DNA of 64,000 nt from Aphrocallistes beatrix (taxonomy: Eukaryota; Porifera; Hexactinellida; Sceptrulophora; Aphrocallistidae): positions 1,302,001-1,366,000 of the forward strand of contig OY725489.1 in NCBI GenBank assembly GCA_963281255.1, read 5' to 3'. Below, piece by piece: positions 34,186-46,376 of this stretch (position 1 is its first letter; each line of letters begins with the position of its first letter). The notes under the pieces were generated by a model, which worked only from the letters and a program-made list of their open reading frames with translations, did no database searches and was not told where the DNA came from. Both the position numbers and the translations under genes were made by a program.

Positions 34186-34977
34186 TTTGATAACGAATAT
34201 ACTACTTCCTATTAATTAATATTATTAATTAACCCTACTTGGACTTGGGGTACAAAGTACACTCGAACCTCTTATCCGGGCAGTGCCGGACCGGAGGGTG
34301 CCCGGATATCGGAGGTCCGGATAAGAGAGGTTCGAGTGTGTAAGTAGAAAAATCCCACTTTCATTTTCACTTTCAGTTAACTTTCACTTTCACTTCAACA
34401 TTCCGAGTCCAAGTTAGGTTAAGTGATAATATAATTTCGACCTCTAAATTCAATGGTTTACGAGATATTCGACACTGTATCATATTGGTGACATTTGATA
34501 ATTTGTCGAATATCTCATAAACTATTGAATTTAAAGGTCGAAATTATATTATCACTTAATAGGAAGTATTATATTTGTTATCAAATGGAATTACATTTGA
34601 ATGTCTAGCTATCGTGGTTTCCAAGATATAACCCCAACTGACCAAAACACGTTTCCATAGCAACACTGGAATGTACCAACATTCCATAAAAAATTTCCAA
34701 ATTTTTCGTATTAACTCGTTCACATCTCAGTTCTATGCGAAAAAAATTATAATAAAAACACAGAAGTGCCCCTAAACGGCCTCTGAAAATCACCAAATTG
34801 TCACAAATATAACCTATTTCGCAACCATATGGTGACTAATCAAAATTTTGACAACGGATATGAGTACTTTGACACCATATTTATATATGCTGGTAATACA
34901 TTCCTAAATTCTATTGTGCTTTGTAAATGATTTAAGGCAGCTCATGTATTAGTTCAACGGTCTTCCACCGCATTCCT
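34186..34977. mobile_element. Foldback element, family D, left arm damaged
   Basis: The right arm (about 34500-34977) ends TCTTCCACCGCATTCC and matches the element at 61517-63232. A central palindrome at 34425-34562 is built around AAATTCAATGGTTTACGAGA. The left arm is truncated and holds a small element (34260-34338) and a purine-rich repeat. Confidence 0.65.
34260..34338. mobile_element. Short MITE (CACTCGAACC-type)
   Basis: Ends CACTCGAACCTCTTATCCGG and its inverted copy CCGGATAAGAGAGGTTCGAG form a near-perfect hairpin of 79 bp after a TA dinucleotide. GC-rich centre. Confidence 0.75.
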
Positions 34978-35483
34978 AGTCCCAAATCCGCAAGTTACTG
35001 TGAGGCCTTATACACAATAGGCTATGCTAAATTTTATTTATTCTTCTCAAATTTCGCACTTGGTTTTTGCGCGCGAAATTTCCCATGAATTTTGCACGAT
35101 ATTTTCTTACTATTTTCAGAATTCGTATTAACGTTATGAGTTATGATGCTCAGTGAAATAAAGGTTCACGAGCGAGGTGACTAGAGCGAATTCCGTCCAA
35201 TTCGTTTGCGTTAACCTCTATTCGTTCTGTTCATTTAGGAGGTGGGACTCAGTTGTTCCATTAATTCCGTTTATAAATGAACGTTCAATCTATTCAAACC
35301 AACGTTAGCGCCCAGAGGCTCCATTCAAACGCCAACAGGAATATTAATACCATGTACTATAGTATAGACATATCTACACATGCCAATAACTTGAAATATC
35401 CACGTGAGAGTCATGTCAATGTCAGATTCTACATTCGTAGTAAATACCCTATATTATCCGTTGAGATCCCGCTTCTACTCAGA
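34978..35483. other. Intergenic, no gene seen
   Basis: Spacer between the two duplicated units. An 83-codon open frame at 35277-35528 runs into the duplication and has no recognisable content. Confidence 0.4.
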
Positions 35484-36990
35484 TATAATTTCCATAAACC
35501 CAAAAGGGCTGGCTATCATTCTACGTAGTATGTAGTGGTTACTTATACAAACTAAAAGTAATATATTTTCGAAAAAAAGCAGCTACCCATCACATCATAA
35601 CACTCCCAAATTTGTAAAATCGAACTGTTAAATTTCTCAAATCGCGCTAGCACAGACGGACATGATACACCACCATTATGCCATCTCACTATAGGAGTTA
35701 GCTGTACTGGTAGCCTTCTCATTCCCTGTTATATATATACCTAATTAATTCAAATATTCCTGATCATCCACTAAACTACTATTCTAATGTTCTTGTTTAA
35801 GAATGGGGATGTTTCGTCGCTGGTTTCACTTTGAATGAAATTATTGATCGCAAACAGCTTTTTTTAATGTGCATTTCTCTCACTTATTGTTCTTATATGA
35901 CTATACAAAATCCTCACTTTAGTGACTACTGACTCCTAACTACTATAATCAAAGTACTAGACAGAGTTAAGAGGGGCATGTTCCGCGATGAGTCAACATT
36001 TTTTAAGTTTTTGAGATTTATGTGTCTATTTATAGATTTAAGATGGCTTCATGCTCTATTAGAGAGGAGCTGGTTGCAGAATATCCCACTTGTATTGACT
36101 ACACTACGATAAGTTCTCCAACAGTCAGAGTGATGCCCATACAATCAACTTTCATTAATCGTAATCGAAAATCGATAACCGAGGATGGAGAGCAACAAAG
36201 AGTGCACGTTGTATTACATACAGAAAGACAAATAGGTGTATACAACTATCAAGGGCGTATATTATTTAGTTACCCGATTAAAAATTTGAATCGTCTTTTT
36301 CGAGGTATGTGCATTCGCAACAACATTGTTTACCTGACAACTCAAATGTTCAATGAAATACTCTTTTTCACAACAGAAGGAGATCTGATCACTCTGTATA
36401 AGAACGGCATCCAGAAAGGAGTGAATGGCTTTTTGAGACACCCGCATGGAATTGTGTCGGATGAAAACAATAACATCTATATCTGTACTGCCCATAACAT
36501 TGTCGTAATGAATTCTGCATTACCAGTATACCAAAAACATATAATTGATAAAGAAAGACCAAAATATATTCAATTATTCAGAGAAGAGATATTCATTCTT
36601 TGCTTGAAATTCCATGCTGTATCCATCAACGTTCTCTCTTTAGCTTGTGTTCTGCTTAGAACGATCAACATTAGTGGATTTGAAAGTGGCAAGCCTTGGT
36701 CCTTCGATATAGACCATTTTGGAAACTTTGTAATTCCAAAACGAAATTCGAAACGTTTATATGTATATTCAAAAGATGGGAAGATGATAGTGAATCTTAA
36801 ACTTGTTGTGAAGCCCATGGGAATCAAACTATTAGACAATAAGAGAAGAATTGGAGTAACTAGTTCTTTTCTGTTTGGATTCTGTTTATTCTAGTTTATA
36901 TTCTTTAGTTTAATTAGTCAGACAGTGTTGTGAAGAATTCTCTTCTCACTCGAAAAATCACCAAGTTTTCAAGTTTTCAACTTTTAATTT
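35484..36990. repeat. Segmental tandem duplication, unit 2
   Basis: Second copy of 32688-34170, containing NHL-like copy 4 and the same downstream Helitron-like fragment. Confidence 0.8.
36043..36894 (+). CDS. NHL-like propeller family, copy 4, intact
   Basis: A protein of 283 residues, start MASCSIREELVAEYPTCIDY. It differs from copy 3 at a handful of residues (for example SPTVRV instead of SPIFRV near residue 30, and one residue deleted after GFES). Blade-like segments and the FGFCLF end are retained. The leader is the same as copy 3. As for the whole family, the cell location and partner are unknown; lack of a signal peptide and of membrane spans points to the cytosol. Confidence 0.8.
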   Translation: MASCSIREELVAEYPTCIDYTTISSPTVRVMPIQSTFINRNRKSITEDGEQQRVHVVLHTERQIGVYNYQGRILFSYPIKNLNRLFRGMCIRNNIVYLTTQMFNEILFFTTEGDLITLYKNGIQKGVNGFLRHPHGIVSDENNNIYICTAHNIVVMNSALPVYQKHIIDKERPKYIQLFREEIFILCLKFHAVSINVLSLACVLLRTINISGFESGKPWSFDIDHFGNFVIPKRNSKRLYVYSKDGKMIVNLKLVVKPMGIKLLDNKRRIGVTSSFLFGFCLF

Positions 36991-37196
36991 TTAATGCGTA
37001 ATGATGACGTAATAACATATTGATGAGTCATTTTTCATCATTTTTTATGATAGTTGTATCATATGTGAAGAATATTAATATGCACAGTCGATTAAAATTT
37101 CAGCCTTCTATCACCTTAAAATGGCTGATTTATAGTCGAAAAAAAGGTGATAATGACGTCATAATTCCATAATGAGTCGACACTTTAGTCTGAGGT
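36940..37196 (-). mobile_element. Helitron-like element, truncated body
   Basis: Contains AATCACCAAG, TTAATGCGTAATGATGACGT, AATTTCAGCCTTCTATCACC and TGACGTCATAATTCCATAAT in family order. It is cut off by half of a CAGTCGACTCCGC-type MITE (37199-37245). Confidence 0.7.
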
Positions 37197-37198
37197 CA

Positions 37199-37245
37199 AG
37201 CGTTTAACCCAATTAAACAGTGACCCTATTAAGCGGAGTCGACTG
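37199..37245. mobile_element. Half of a CAGTCGACTCCGC-type MITE
   Basis: Reads ACCCTATTAAGCGGAGTCGA followed by CTG and TA, the right end of the family seen complete at 53524-53711. The left half is absent. Confidence 0.65.
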
Positions 37246-37254
37246 TATATATAT

Positions 37255-37702
37255 AGTATATTTATATCTCTGTAACGAATTGATTGAAAAAATTGCGGGA
37301 CAATGAAAGCTGATTTTTGCCATGTGTGAGTCTTTTATCTATGGCTCCATTAAGTTCTAACCTCAGACAAAAATGTTGATTCATCATGGAATTATGGCGT
37401 CACTGTCACCTTTTTTAACAATTAGAAATTTCAGTTTTTCCACTAGAACTCAGCCATTTTAGGTAATAGAAGAATGATATTTGTATATTAATAAATCTCA
37501 AAGATGATACAACTCTCATCAAAAATATAAAAATTGGCAAATTTGATGATTTTTCGAGTGATATCGATTTTAACAGTAAGACAGACATATTTAGAGATGT
37601 TACCTTATAATTAATCAATATGAGTCCAGCCGCCCGAAGGGCTCCTCCTGTGGACACAAAGTGTCTGTCAGCCGCGCAGCGCAAGCAAGCGAAGCGCACT
37701 TG
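37255..37702 (+). mobile_element. Helitron-like element, 5' end missing
   Basis: It runs from GTAACGAATTGATTGAAAAA through the body to the GC-rich hairpin cluster and ends GCGCACTTG before T (37703). The orientation is opposite to the preceding fragment, so the two form an inverted pair around the MITE half and a short TA run. Confidence 0.7.
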
Positions 37703-39492
37703 TATCGATTATGAAGGATAAAGAGAGAAACATCAGCAGGCCGTTAAATTTCTCAAAATATTTATCATAAGGGTATCCTCCCTGTAAGATTACCTGCACT
37801 AATGACCCTTTTATTTTATGTTCTAGTAGAATCCGGGCATGCCTAATTTCTGGGATGGGACGGATCAGGATACCTATTTTCCGGGAAGGAACCAAAGTAC
37901 CTCATGATACGATCGAGTCGATTAAGTGTAATTGTGACACCGCTCAAATAATTACATATATGCACCCCTTGCGACCAGCATTTGCGGTACGAAACCAACT
38001 GACCAGCAAAGTAACTAAAAAGCAGTATTTCAAACAGACTAGTGTTTTGACTCATCATGACCAGTAGGCTATCTCTGTTAAGCTTATTATCATTGCGAGA
38101 GCTTTGATCAACTTAGGTTGCTGACATCATATGCGTAACTATTTTGATTTTTCATGGTTAGCTGGGGTGGCGAGATTTGTAATATCAAACTAATGTGGCA
38201 TGTCACCCCAAGTCAACATAACATTTAGGTCTGGGGTGGCATGCTACCCCTGCCACCCCTGGAGTTACGCCTATAGCTGACATCATATATTTTAATACCA
38301 CAAAATAAGTAATTGGTCATTCATACTGCTAATAGCAATCAAACCTGCCAGCATATGTAAGTATGTCTAATCATTGATAGGGAGTGGCAGAACAGTACCA
38401 GCATTTGAACACCCATAAGTTGAGATATTTGCTGAAACAGTGATTTAGTATATTTATGGTTATATGGGAGGGACTCCGAGATGCGACAATCCGGCTAAGA
38501 GAGTTTTAATTTCTTGATTGCTATGAAAGCTTATAAATGTTCGTTTTCTATTTTATACGATCACGTCAATGCTGCCTTAGGAGGTCAAAGGGAGTAATGC
38601 CCTTCTAGTAAACTTTGCCAAATAAGTCATCTTGTTAATCGATCTATGGAAATAAGTTTTTTAAATGTTAGATTTATGCGACTTTTCGGCCCTTTTAACT
38701 TTAACTTTCGATGGTACATTTAGAGTATAATACTAATTCCTTGTTTCTGGTGTTTGGGATACGCCGAATTTCATCCTTCCCATCATTATCGTGCTCTGTA
38801 TGTGTGATGCATAATCGGAATGAAATCCTACGTACTCACCCTCCCCCTGTCAGGATCTAATGAATTACATTTGTCTAAATTAGAAGGATCTAGGTACATT
38901 ATAAGACAAATGCTCTCCGTTTCCAGACAGTGGCAGATTACCCAATAGACAAAGTAGGCACTGTCTAGAAGCCCCAGTCAATTGAACAATAATTTTTGTA
39001 TTGCTTTCTTCCACAAGCGGTAACCTTATAGTACCTTTGAAAAAGTGCCCATTTAACCCCGACAACATGTCCATTTAACCCCAATACAATAAGTACATAT
39101 ACGTATATGAGTTTAAAATCTTGTGTAGGAGGTTATACTGTAGCTCGAAAGAATATACCAGCGGTCATCGCAAATCCTTTTTCTGTTATTTTGATCGAAC
39201 TTTGGCATTAGGTATAGTTAAGTAGGCCTCAAAGATATTAATGGCCTCTTCAGCGATTCATCCGCCACTGTTTCCAGGCGCTTTGTCTCTAAGCCTCATT
39301 GGGAAAAAGCAGCAACGATAGCGATTGCATATTTACTACAGAGATATGGAGTGATGTTGTACGCCGTTCACGCCACAATGACATCTCCATAGGGGCTATA
39401 CTAAAAGGGTGTCAATGATGTCACAGTTACGTGATGAGTTGATATTTTGGTTGAACACTTTTACTACTCAAGCCAATAGTATTAGATTTGAG
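37703..39492. other. Intergenic with degenerate repeats, no gene seen
   Basis: About 38158-38275 holds two inverted pieces around GCTGGGGTGGC and GGGGTGGCATGCTACCCC, a degenerate dispersed repeat. The rest shows no reading frame or element that I can name. Confidence 0.4.
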
Positions 39493-40365
39493 ATGGCTTC
39501 ATGCTCTATTAGAGAGGAGCTGGTTGCACGATATCCCACTTGTATTGACTACACTACGATAAGTTCTCCTGCAGTCAGAGCAATGCCTGTAGCAACACAT
39601 CTCAGCTATATACATTTTAAACCAAGAGCGATAACGGAGGATGAAGAATGGGAAATGGTGCATGTTGTGGAATACAGAGAAGGAAGAATTGCTGTTTACA
39701 ACTACCAAGGCCATACTTTGTTTAGTTACCCAAACAATAATTTTAATCATCGTTTACGTCCGAAGGGAATGTGCATTTGCAACAATCTTGTATATGTGAC
39801 AAGCCCCATGCTGAATGAACTATTTTTATTCACTACAGAAGGAGATCTGATCACTCTGTATAAGGACAACATCCAGGAAGGAGTGAACACCTCTTTGACA
39901 CTTCCAAGTGGAGTTGTGTCGGATGAAAACAATAACATCTATATCTGTACTGCCAATTACATTGTCGTAATGAATTCTGCATTGCCAGTATTCCAAAAAC
40001 ATAAAATTGATGAAGCAAGGCCGATAGATATTCGATTATTCAGAAAAGAGATATTCATACTTTGCTGGGAACAATCTGGTGTTTCCATCAACGTTCTCTC
40101 TTTAGCTTGTGTTCTACTTAGATCAATATTCCTTAGTGGATTTGAAAGAGGTCTTTACCCTTGGTACTTCGATATAGACCATTTTGGAAACTTTGTAATT
40201 CCAAAACGAAATTCGGAACGTTTATATGTATATTCAAAAGATGGGAAGATGATAGTGAATCAACTTCTTAAGCTTGTTGTAAAGCCCATGGGAATCAAAC
40301 TATTAGAGAATAAGAGAAGTATTGGGCTATCCAGCTGTTCTCCGTTTGGATTATGTCTATTCTAG
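39493..40365 (+). CDS. NHL-like propeller family, copy 5, intact
   Basis: A protein of 290 residues, start MASCSIREELVARYPTCIDY, end FGLCLF. The middle (PKGMCICNNLVYVTSPMLNE, LYKDNIQEGVNTSLTLPSGV) is closest to truncated copy 2, while the region after residue 190 (FGNFVIPKRNSERLYVYSKD) is closest to copies 3 and 4. This mosaic similarity suggests exchange between copies. The leader ATTTGAG is one base off the common ATTTAAG. No intron. Confidence 0.8.
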   Translation: MASCSIREELVARYPTCIDYTTISSPAVRAMPVATHLSYIHFKPRAITEDEEWEMVHVVEYREGRIAVYNYQGHTLFSYPNNNFNHRLRPKGMCICNNLVYVTSPMLNELFLFTTEGDLITLYKDNIQEGVNTSLTLPSGVVSDENNNIYICTANYIVVMNSALPVFQKHKIDEARPIDIRLFRKEIFILCWEQSGVSINVLSLACVLLRSIFLSGFERGLYPWYFDIDHFGNFVIPKRNSERLYVYSKDGKMIVNQLLKLVVKPMGIKLLENKRSIGLSSCSPFGLCLF

Positions 40366-40671
40366 TTTCTATAATGTGTGAATAAGTCAGCCAGTGTTGT
40401 GAAGAATTCTCTTACTTTTTTCGCAGATTTCAGATATTAATTATATGAATTTATCCAAGAATTTTCTACGGTATTTTATCACTTACCGCTCGAATAGGTT
40501 TCTCTCCTTGTTGTTTTTAATTTGAAAGAAGTGAGAGCTAGGCCTCAAAGACTAATATATGATACGTATTTCACTATGTAGTATTTCATAAGTAGGGATG
40601 TACAATATGAATATTTCATGAGTTATTAACGATTAAATGTGTTATGTGTTATTCATGCACTAACTACATCC
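40366..40671. other. 3' flank shared among NHL-like copies
   Basis: Matches the flank after copy 2 (about 31880-32110), including GTGAGAGCTAGGCCTCAAAG. The duplicated unit therefore included about 200 bp of 3' sequence. Confidence 0.5.
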
Positions 40672-40864
40672 CGTATATACTCGAATAGTAGCCGGCTCTC
40701 GAATAATCACCCCCAAGGAGTGTGTAAACATTTTTTGGTGCCCCTTTGAATAAAGCATTGTTGTAAATCCTTCCCTCCTACCATTTACAATCATCCGTGC
40801 GGTTGTTTCACTGAAAAGTCTCATATCTGAAATATATTTTTTAGTTTTCCGACTATACTACGTA

Positions 40865-43800
40865 TAGACAGGGCAAATTCCACAACCATTTGATAAACGT
40901 CACTACCAAACTTTTCTCAACTGATTCTAGGGTAGTTTTTCACGTAGAATCCATTTCTGCTTGGGACATTTTTAGATCGGGCCTCAAAAATTTTTTTTGC
41001 CCTGGTTGACAGGTGACCGTTTTTTTGGTTCGCCGGTTTTGAAAACTGAGATTTTACCTTTAAAATAACTTCAAATCAATTTTTTAGTGTCATATTCGTG
41101 CTCAGCATCGAATTCCCGTAAATTTGATATATATATTGACCATATTTTTAGAGAATATTTTGTGTCCCCCCTAGCAACGCCCTGGAATGTGAAAATTTTC
41201 GATCTCTAAATATGGTCATAAGAATAATAAAATATAAACAAGTTTGTTGAGGAAGGTGGATAGAACATAACACTGTACTTCCCATTGAACTAAGAAATAT
41301 CAAAATATTGGAAATAAGTCAGAGTTTTGTATAAATTACATAAGAATACACAGGGGAAAGTGCTAAAGTTAGACAGTTCAAAAAGATATACTATGCAATA
41401 ATTTTATAGATATCAACTGGTGAGTCTCATTCCGAGTTACTATCTGAGTCATCACTCTCCCTCTCTGACGTTTCTGAATCACTGCGGAGTAGAAAATCAC
41501 TATCACTCTCTGAGGAGGAAGAATAACTGTCTATAGCAGATGTTATGTGATTTTCACTAGATGATGTTGCAACTTTCTGCTTCTTTTTTTGAGGTTGAAG
41601 TCGTTGTTGCCTGCTTTCAATTTCCGAGCTCTCATCATCAGCTTCCTCTCCACACTTTAATTTCCTCATAGGTTTTCTGTACAGGCTTGGTGGAAACTGT
41701 GAACAGGAGAACCAAACTGGGGCCAGACCATCCTCTGTCCGTTGCCAGCCATTGTCTTCTGGTATGGGGTAATTTATATCTTGCTTAAGACATTGTCCCC
41801 AGATGTATGCTTGTAAGTTAGACCTCTTCAGATGTTCTAGCGAGCTATGTTTGTCAGGAAGAAGACCTAAACTTGATTTCACCCTCTGTTGATCATACAT
41901 TCTGATTCGCGTTTCCACATAGTCTTCCCCATCCTTTCCTGGGTACATGACTGTCTGCATGAAGATGAGCATGTTCTTAAGGTGTTGAAATGAGACTGGA
42001 AGAATTTCCATTGAAGGCAGCAGAGTAAACTTGCTCTGTGCCACCATTTTCCTAAATGGTTTCACTTTTCCAACTTTGTAGGGATACGAGGTTGTGTCAC
42101 ATCCTGTAACACTATGATAGGCAGGTAATATATGGCATACTTCCTTCCCATAAGTTTTATAAACATCACCAATGTCCACATATCTTTCTTTGTCTATTTT
42201 CATGTACCATTTCTCAGCAGGATCAACTTTGCTAAAAGCATACACAAGCAAAACAAATATATCAGTATCTGCAGCAACAACCACAACAGGCCTTTCTGAT
42301 AATGATGCATGCCGAACAACTCTTGTATCTGCTTCATGGTGGTTGCATTGCTCTAAGAGAAGTACATCTTCAGACGTGATCAACCAAGCATTGTTGGATT
42401 CTGTAAATACTAGTGGAATGTCAAGCCTTGATCTGACTGAGTCACACTTGTAGTAATTAGCAAGAAAGTAAATCAGTTCTGTTTTGTTTTCACCACTATT
42501 TAGAAAGGTATTCCAGTCTTTGCCCTGTGGCATAGATTGCCCCTTTCCTGTGATCTTAACCTTCCTCCCTGCATGACCCCTTCTCTTTTGTGTCAAACCT
42601 TTGATTCTGGATACCCCATATGTATCCATGACTATCACTAGTTTTGCTGGATTCAACATCTTTGGTGGAATGCAAAATCGAAGTAGACTATCAGCATATT
42701 CTCCCCATGTCTCCTTTGGGGAAACAGACTGAACAGCAGCCATTCCATCAATTATCCACTCTGCCCTGATGGGGGCTTGTTCGCTCACTGCCTCAGCCTC
42801 TGTGATCATATGGTTCCGTAGCATTGCTTTTGATCCTTGCCTCAGGTCTTTATCTTCTGTTGAAAGCGCTAATGGTACAGATGTCAAAGGATACGAGTGA
42901 GCTTCCCTTGCGCTGGTCGCTTTACCTACTAGACAGCCGAATGCCTGCTTTTCCTCTCATTGCAGTCCAAAGTCATCTGCCATGTCAGTCAGAAGATCCA
43001 GGTACCATTTACAGACCGTGTCATTTGGTGGTAGCGGCACAACTTCCATGTATTCAACCAATGATTTGGTAGTCTCTGAGGTTGTCACTGCTTTCATGAA
43101 GGTGGCCCAAGACCCAACAGGTGGTATGTTGCTTTCTCTATCTTGACTGATCACTTGGTCTCCAAGTGCAGCAACAATAACCCATGCAATGTCACGCTTC
43201 AGGCACCAGTCCAGCAAGTCATGTTCTTTAGAATCTTCATACTCTGATATAGGTGGGGGCTCTTTCTTTTTCTCTATTCTGTATGTTCCATAATCTCTTT
43301 CTGTTAATTCAGAATCAACAAGCGTAAGGTTTTCCTCCCTCTGTTGAAATTCACCAGTGGTTACATTTCCATCTTCAGATTGCAATCTATTCTGAAACAG
43401 GGTCCCGTTTGTATGATGCGTTGTGTGTGAACCAGTTAACGTCTGTTGTCTTCCATCTGAATTATCTATTGTGACATGCACGACTCTTCCTTTCACAAAT
43501 CCAGAGGGAATCTTACGTCTGGACTGCTTAGTTACTTGCTGTGCCCATGTGTTATTCAGCAGACGCACATCATGATAGGAAACTCCATGACCACATTTGT
43601 TTAGAAGCTTGGATACTTCTTTTGAGCCAGTCATTCGATGTATAGTCAGGCTCAAAGCAGTACTTTTCACAGACCTCTTATGTGTAACCAAGGACTCCCA
43701 ATCACTGGCAACAGACCAAATCTTCTGAGCCGAAGATGTACTACTAGTTAGCACATAGCCTTTTTCATTCTTTGCAGACTGAGGGTTAACAGTCCAAGCA

Positions 43801-45444
43801 ATGGCATTATAAAGGCATGTCATGGGTCTACTTGTGTCAATCCTTGAAATCAGTTCCTCAACTGTTATTGGCCATTCTTCACGTGACTCTTTTTTCAACT
43901 TTCGCCTTATCATGTTTGCAAATGCTTTTGTGAGGTCATCATCGCGAAGGCCGGCACCTTTCAAAGTTGAGACAGCATACATGCAAGGATTCACCGATGT
44001 TGAATGGACTACCAAATTTCTCCCAGCCTTGTAAAATGAAATTTGCTCTCCAAACCTGTCTTGTAATTTGATCTTCAACTCGTAGGTGTACTTAATACAT
44101 GGCTCTTGCAACCCATTTTCAGTGCTCAAATGTTCATGGTCTTCTAGCAAATCTGTCATCAGATAAGCTTCCTTATCCTTGATAACTTTCTTCTCAACCA
44201 ATATCATAAATTCCTCTTTAACTTTATTCTTCAGCACATTCACTTTTGTCATTTGATCTTTTTCCAGTACAGTTTCTTTACTTTTGTAGGGTATTGCAAA
44301 TGAGAGGTAGCAGCTTCTATGGTAGTATACATCCACAGCAAATACATCAAATGACTGTCCGCTCAAAAGAAGATTAAGTCTCTTTGCAGCACATTCAAAC
44401 TTGTCTCCAGGTACATTTCGTAAATCCATTTGGTCGTGTAGTTTCTTGAAAGTTCTGTCTTCAGAACATCGGCCAAGGCCACCATCAGCATAAGGCTTAG
44501 TATCTTTACTTGTTTTGTTATTACAGATGAAACATATGAAATTTGTGTTCTTGAAAACTCGTTCAGAGAGTCTCTTTTTATCTTGATTGTCATTTTCAGC
44601 TATCTCTTTAGGTATATCCACATCCATTACTTCAGCGTCTTCTTTAATACCATACACTTTTTGCTTCCTTTCTATATGTGTTCTGAACATCAACCTGCAT
44701 TTCGAATGAGCCTGAAAACTTTTTGTGGTCGTGCTCGTGATTCTTTCTTGCACACAAGTAAATTCTTGAAAAGGTTCATCACCATCAGCTACTTGAACCT
44801 TGGCCCACAGAGATGCTTTTTCTTTTATTGTGCTTAAGCCAGATGCGCCAATGATCTGGTTCTTCTCTTTATCACCAATGACTTTTGTACAAAGCAAGCA
44901 CCTGGTGCTTTCGGTAGAATGAGCTGCTAGAAATGGTTGAGCTGCCATTGCTAATCAAAAGAATAATCTACATATGTACAAAATGAATGAAAATCTTACT
45001 TAATATAGCTCAAATAATATTTCCTTTTTACTACTTTTGCTTAATTTTCTTAAATTAGTCAAAAAACAAGGGATAATTCGACGTGTTTTCTGCAAAATTT
45101 GGAGATCGGAATTTTTCACATTCCAGGGCGTTGCTAGGGAGGGACACAAAATTTATGTAGAAATATGATCAATATATATATCAAATTTACGGGAATTCGA
45201 TGCTGAGCACGAATATGACACAAAAAATTTGATTTGGAGTTATTTTAAAGGTAAAATCTCAGTTTTCATTACCGGCGAACCAAAAAAACGGTCACCGGTC
45301 AACCAGATTAAAAAAAATTTTTTGAGGCCCGATCTAAAAATGTCCCAAGCAGAAATGGATTCTACGTGAAAAACTACCCTAGAATCAGTTGAGAAAAGTT
45401 TGGTAGTGACGTTTATCAAATGGTTGTGGAATTTGCCCTGTCTA
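40865..45444 (-). mobile_element. Academ-like DNA transposon, 4.58 kb
   Basis: Terminal inverted repeats of about 340 bp begin TAGACAGGGCAAATTCCACA at each end (to about 41207 and from about 45102). GTA flanks both sides (40862-40864 and 45445-45447). A related unoccupied locus at about 4120-4145 carries this triplet once, confirming a 3-bp target duplication. The single long reading frame on the minus strand combines a Cys-rich N-terminus with an XPG/FEN1-like nuclease domain, and 3-4-bp duplications are typical of Academ elements. Superfamily assignment rests on this combination and not on a search. Confidence 0.7.
41427..44948 (-). pseudogene. Academ-like transposase with XPG-like nuclease, one in-frame stop
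   Basis: The frame from ATG 44948 runs 663 codons to a TGA at 42957-42959, then continues in the same frame to 41427, about 1173 codons in all. Residues 15-210 hold paired cysteines (CLLC, CFIC, then YHRSCYLSF), a zinc-finger region. The part after the stop has features of XPG/FEN1 nucleases: WIIDGMAAV, an acidic pair in VVVAADTDIFVLL, and YHSVTGCDTTS followed by YKVGKVK, like the GCDY...G-x-G segment of FEN1. The acidic C-terminal tail is Ser/Asp/Glu-rich. The stop may be a nonsense mutation, readthrough, or a sequencing error. The element would otherwise look complete. Confidence 0.75.
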
Positions 45445-45958
45445 GTATAGTGGCCAACTTGTGAAATGAGTGGCTATATTCACATTTTTTCTCTGTGATT
45501 TACCGTATGGTCAAACCATAAGAGATTAGAGTCTGAAATTCTGGGAATAGGTGCTTTGGCCGTATGTGGTGTGTGATGAACGATTCTCGATCCGACACCA
45601 AAAGATAAAATGAGATACCTTTGAATGGTCAGACAGGGTATGTACTCAGAATCCATGAATGTAGCGCTATCATTTTTGAACGCTTAAGGTACATAAGACA
45701 ATTTTAACACCTGCAGTTGCAGATTTTTTATGACATACCATTTTTTTTACAATCTTTATTTAAACTTAATTATTCATTTCATACTATGCAATGCAATCCA
45801 AATTATATATTGTTCCAAGTTTAACACTAATTAACTAGTGTCAGATTATGAGAGAACTAAAAGTTTATTATCGAAATATTCATTCCATTAATACGAGTTC
45901 ACAACCAATAAAAACGAGTTTAGACTTGTAACTATTAATCTTTTGCAGCTATCAGAAA

Positions 45959-46146
45959 GATACCCCAGTTTGCCTCCACCTTTATCATGCAGTCGCCATA
46001 CAGACATCCCACAAATTCCCCGCAATACCAAATGAGTATAGTCTGGCACATACATTTCACAAATAAGTCTCATTTGGTATCGCGGCGCATTTGTGAGATG
46101 TCTGGATGGTGAATGCATGATAAAGGTGGAGGCAAACAGGGGTATC
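45959..46146. mobile_element. MITE, family A, copy 2
   Basis: Ends GATACCCCAGTTTGCCTCCA and TGGAGGCAAACAGGGGTATC are inverted copies. Interior shares ATCATGCAGTCGCCAT with the copy at 2959-3131. Confidence 0.75.
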
Positions 46147-46376
46147 ACTTTTTATCAGATGGTAAATGGATCTAAAATTTAATAATTGCCCCGGCTACTA
46201 TTCGGGGATATACGGTATTTGGTGTGCTGTAGGAGGTGCACTATCGATCTATCAGTGTAGTGCCATTTGGTGGCTATGGCATTAGTGACTAAGATGGCTC
46301 GCATTGTGCTCACTCAAACTTAGGACCTATGCTTGTGAAGGTATGACTTGAATATTTCATGATTCATTAACAAATA

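Larger units (their letters stand above)
40672..46216. mobile_element. Composite: older inverted-repeat element split by the Academ-like transposon
   Basis: Left end CCGTATATACTCGAATAGTA and right end TACTATTCGGGGATATACGG are inverted copies (both contain TAGTAGCCGG or its complement). Between them lie the Academ-like element (40865-45444) and a family A MITE (45959-46146). The remaining sequence (45445-45780) matches 3780-4150 in inverted orientation. Confidence 0.55.
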
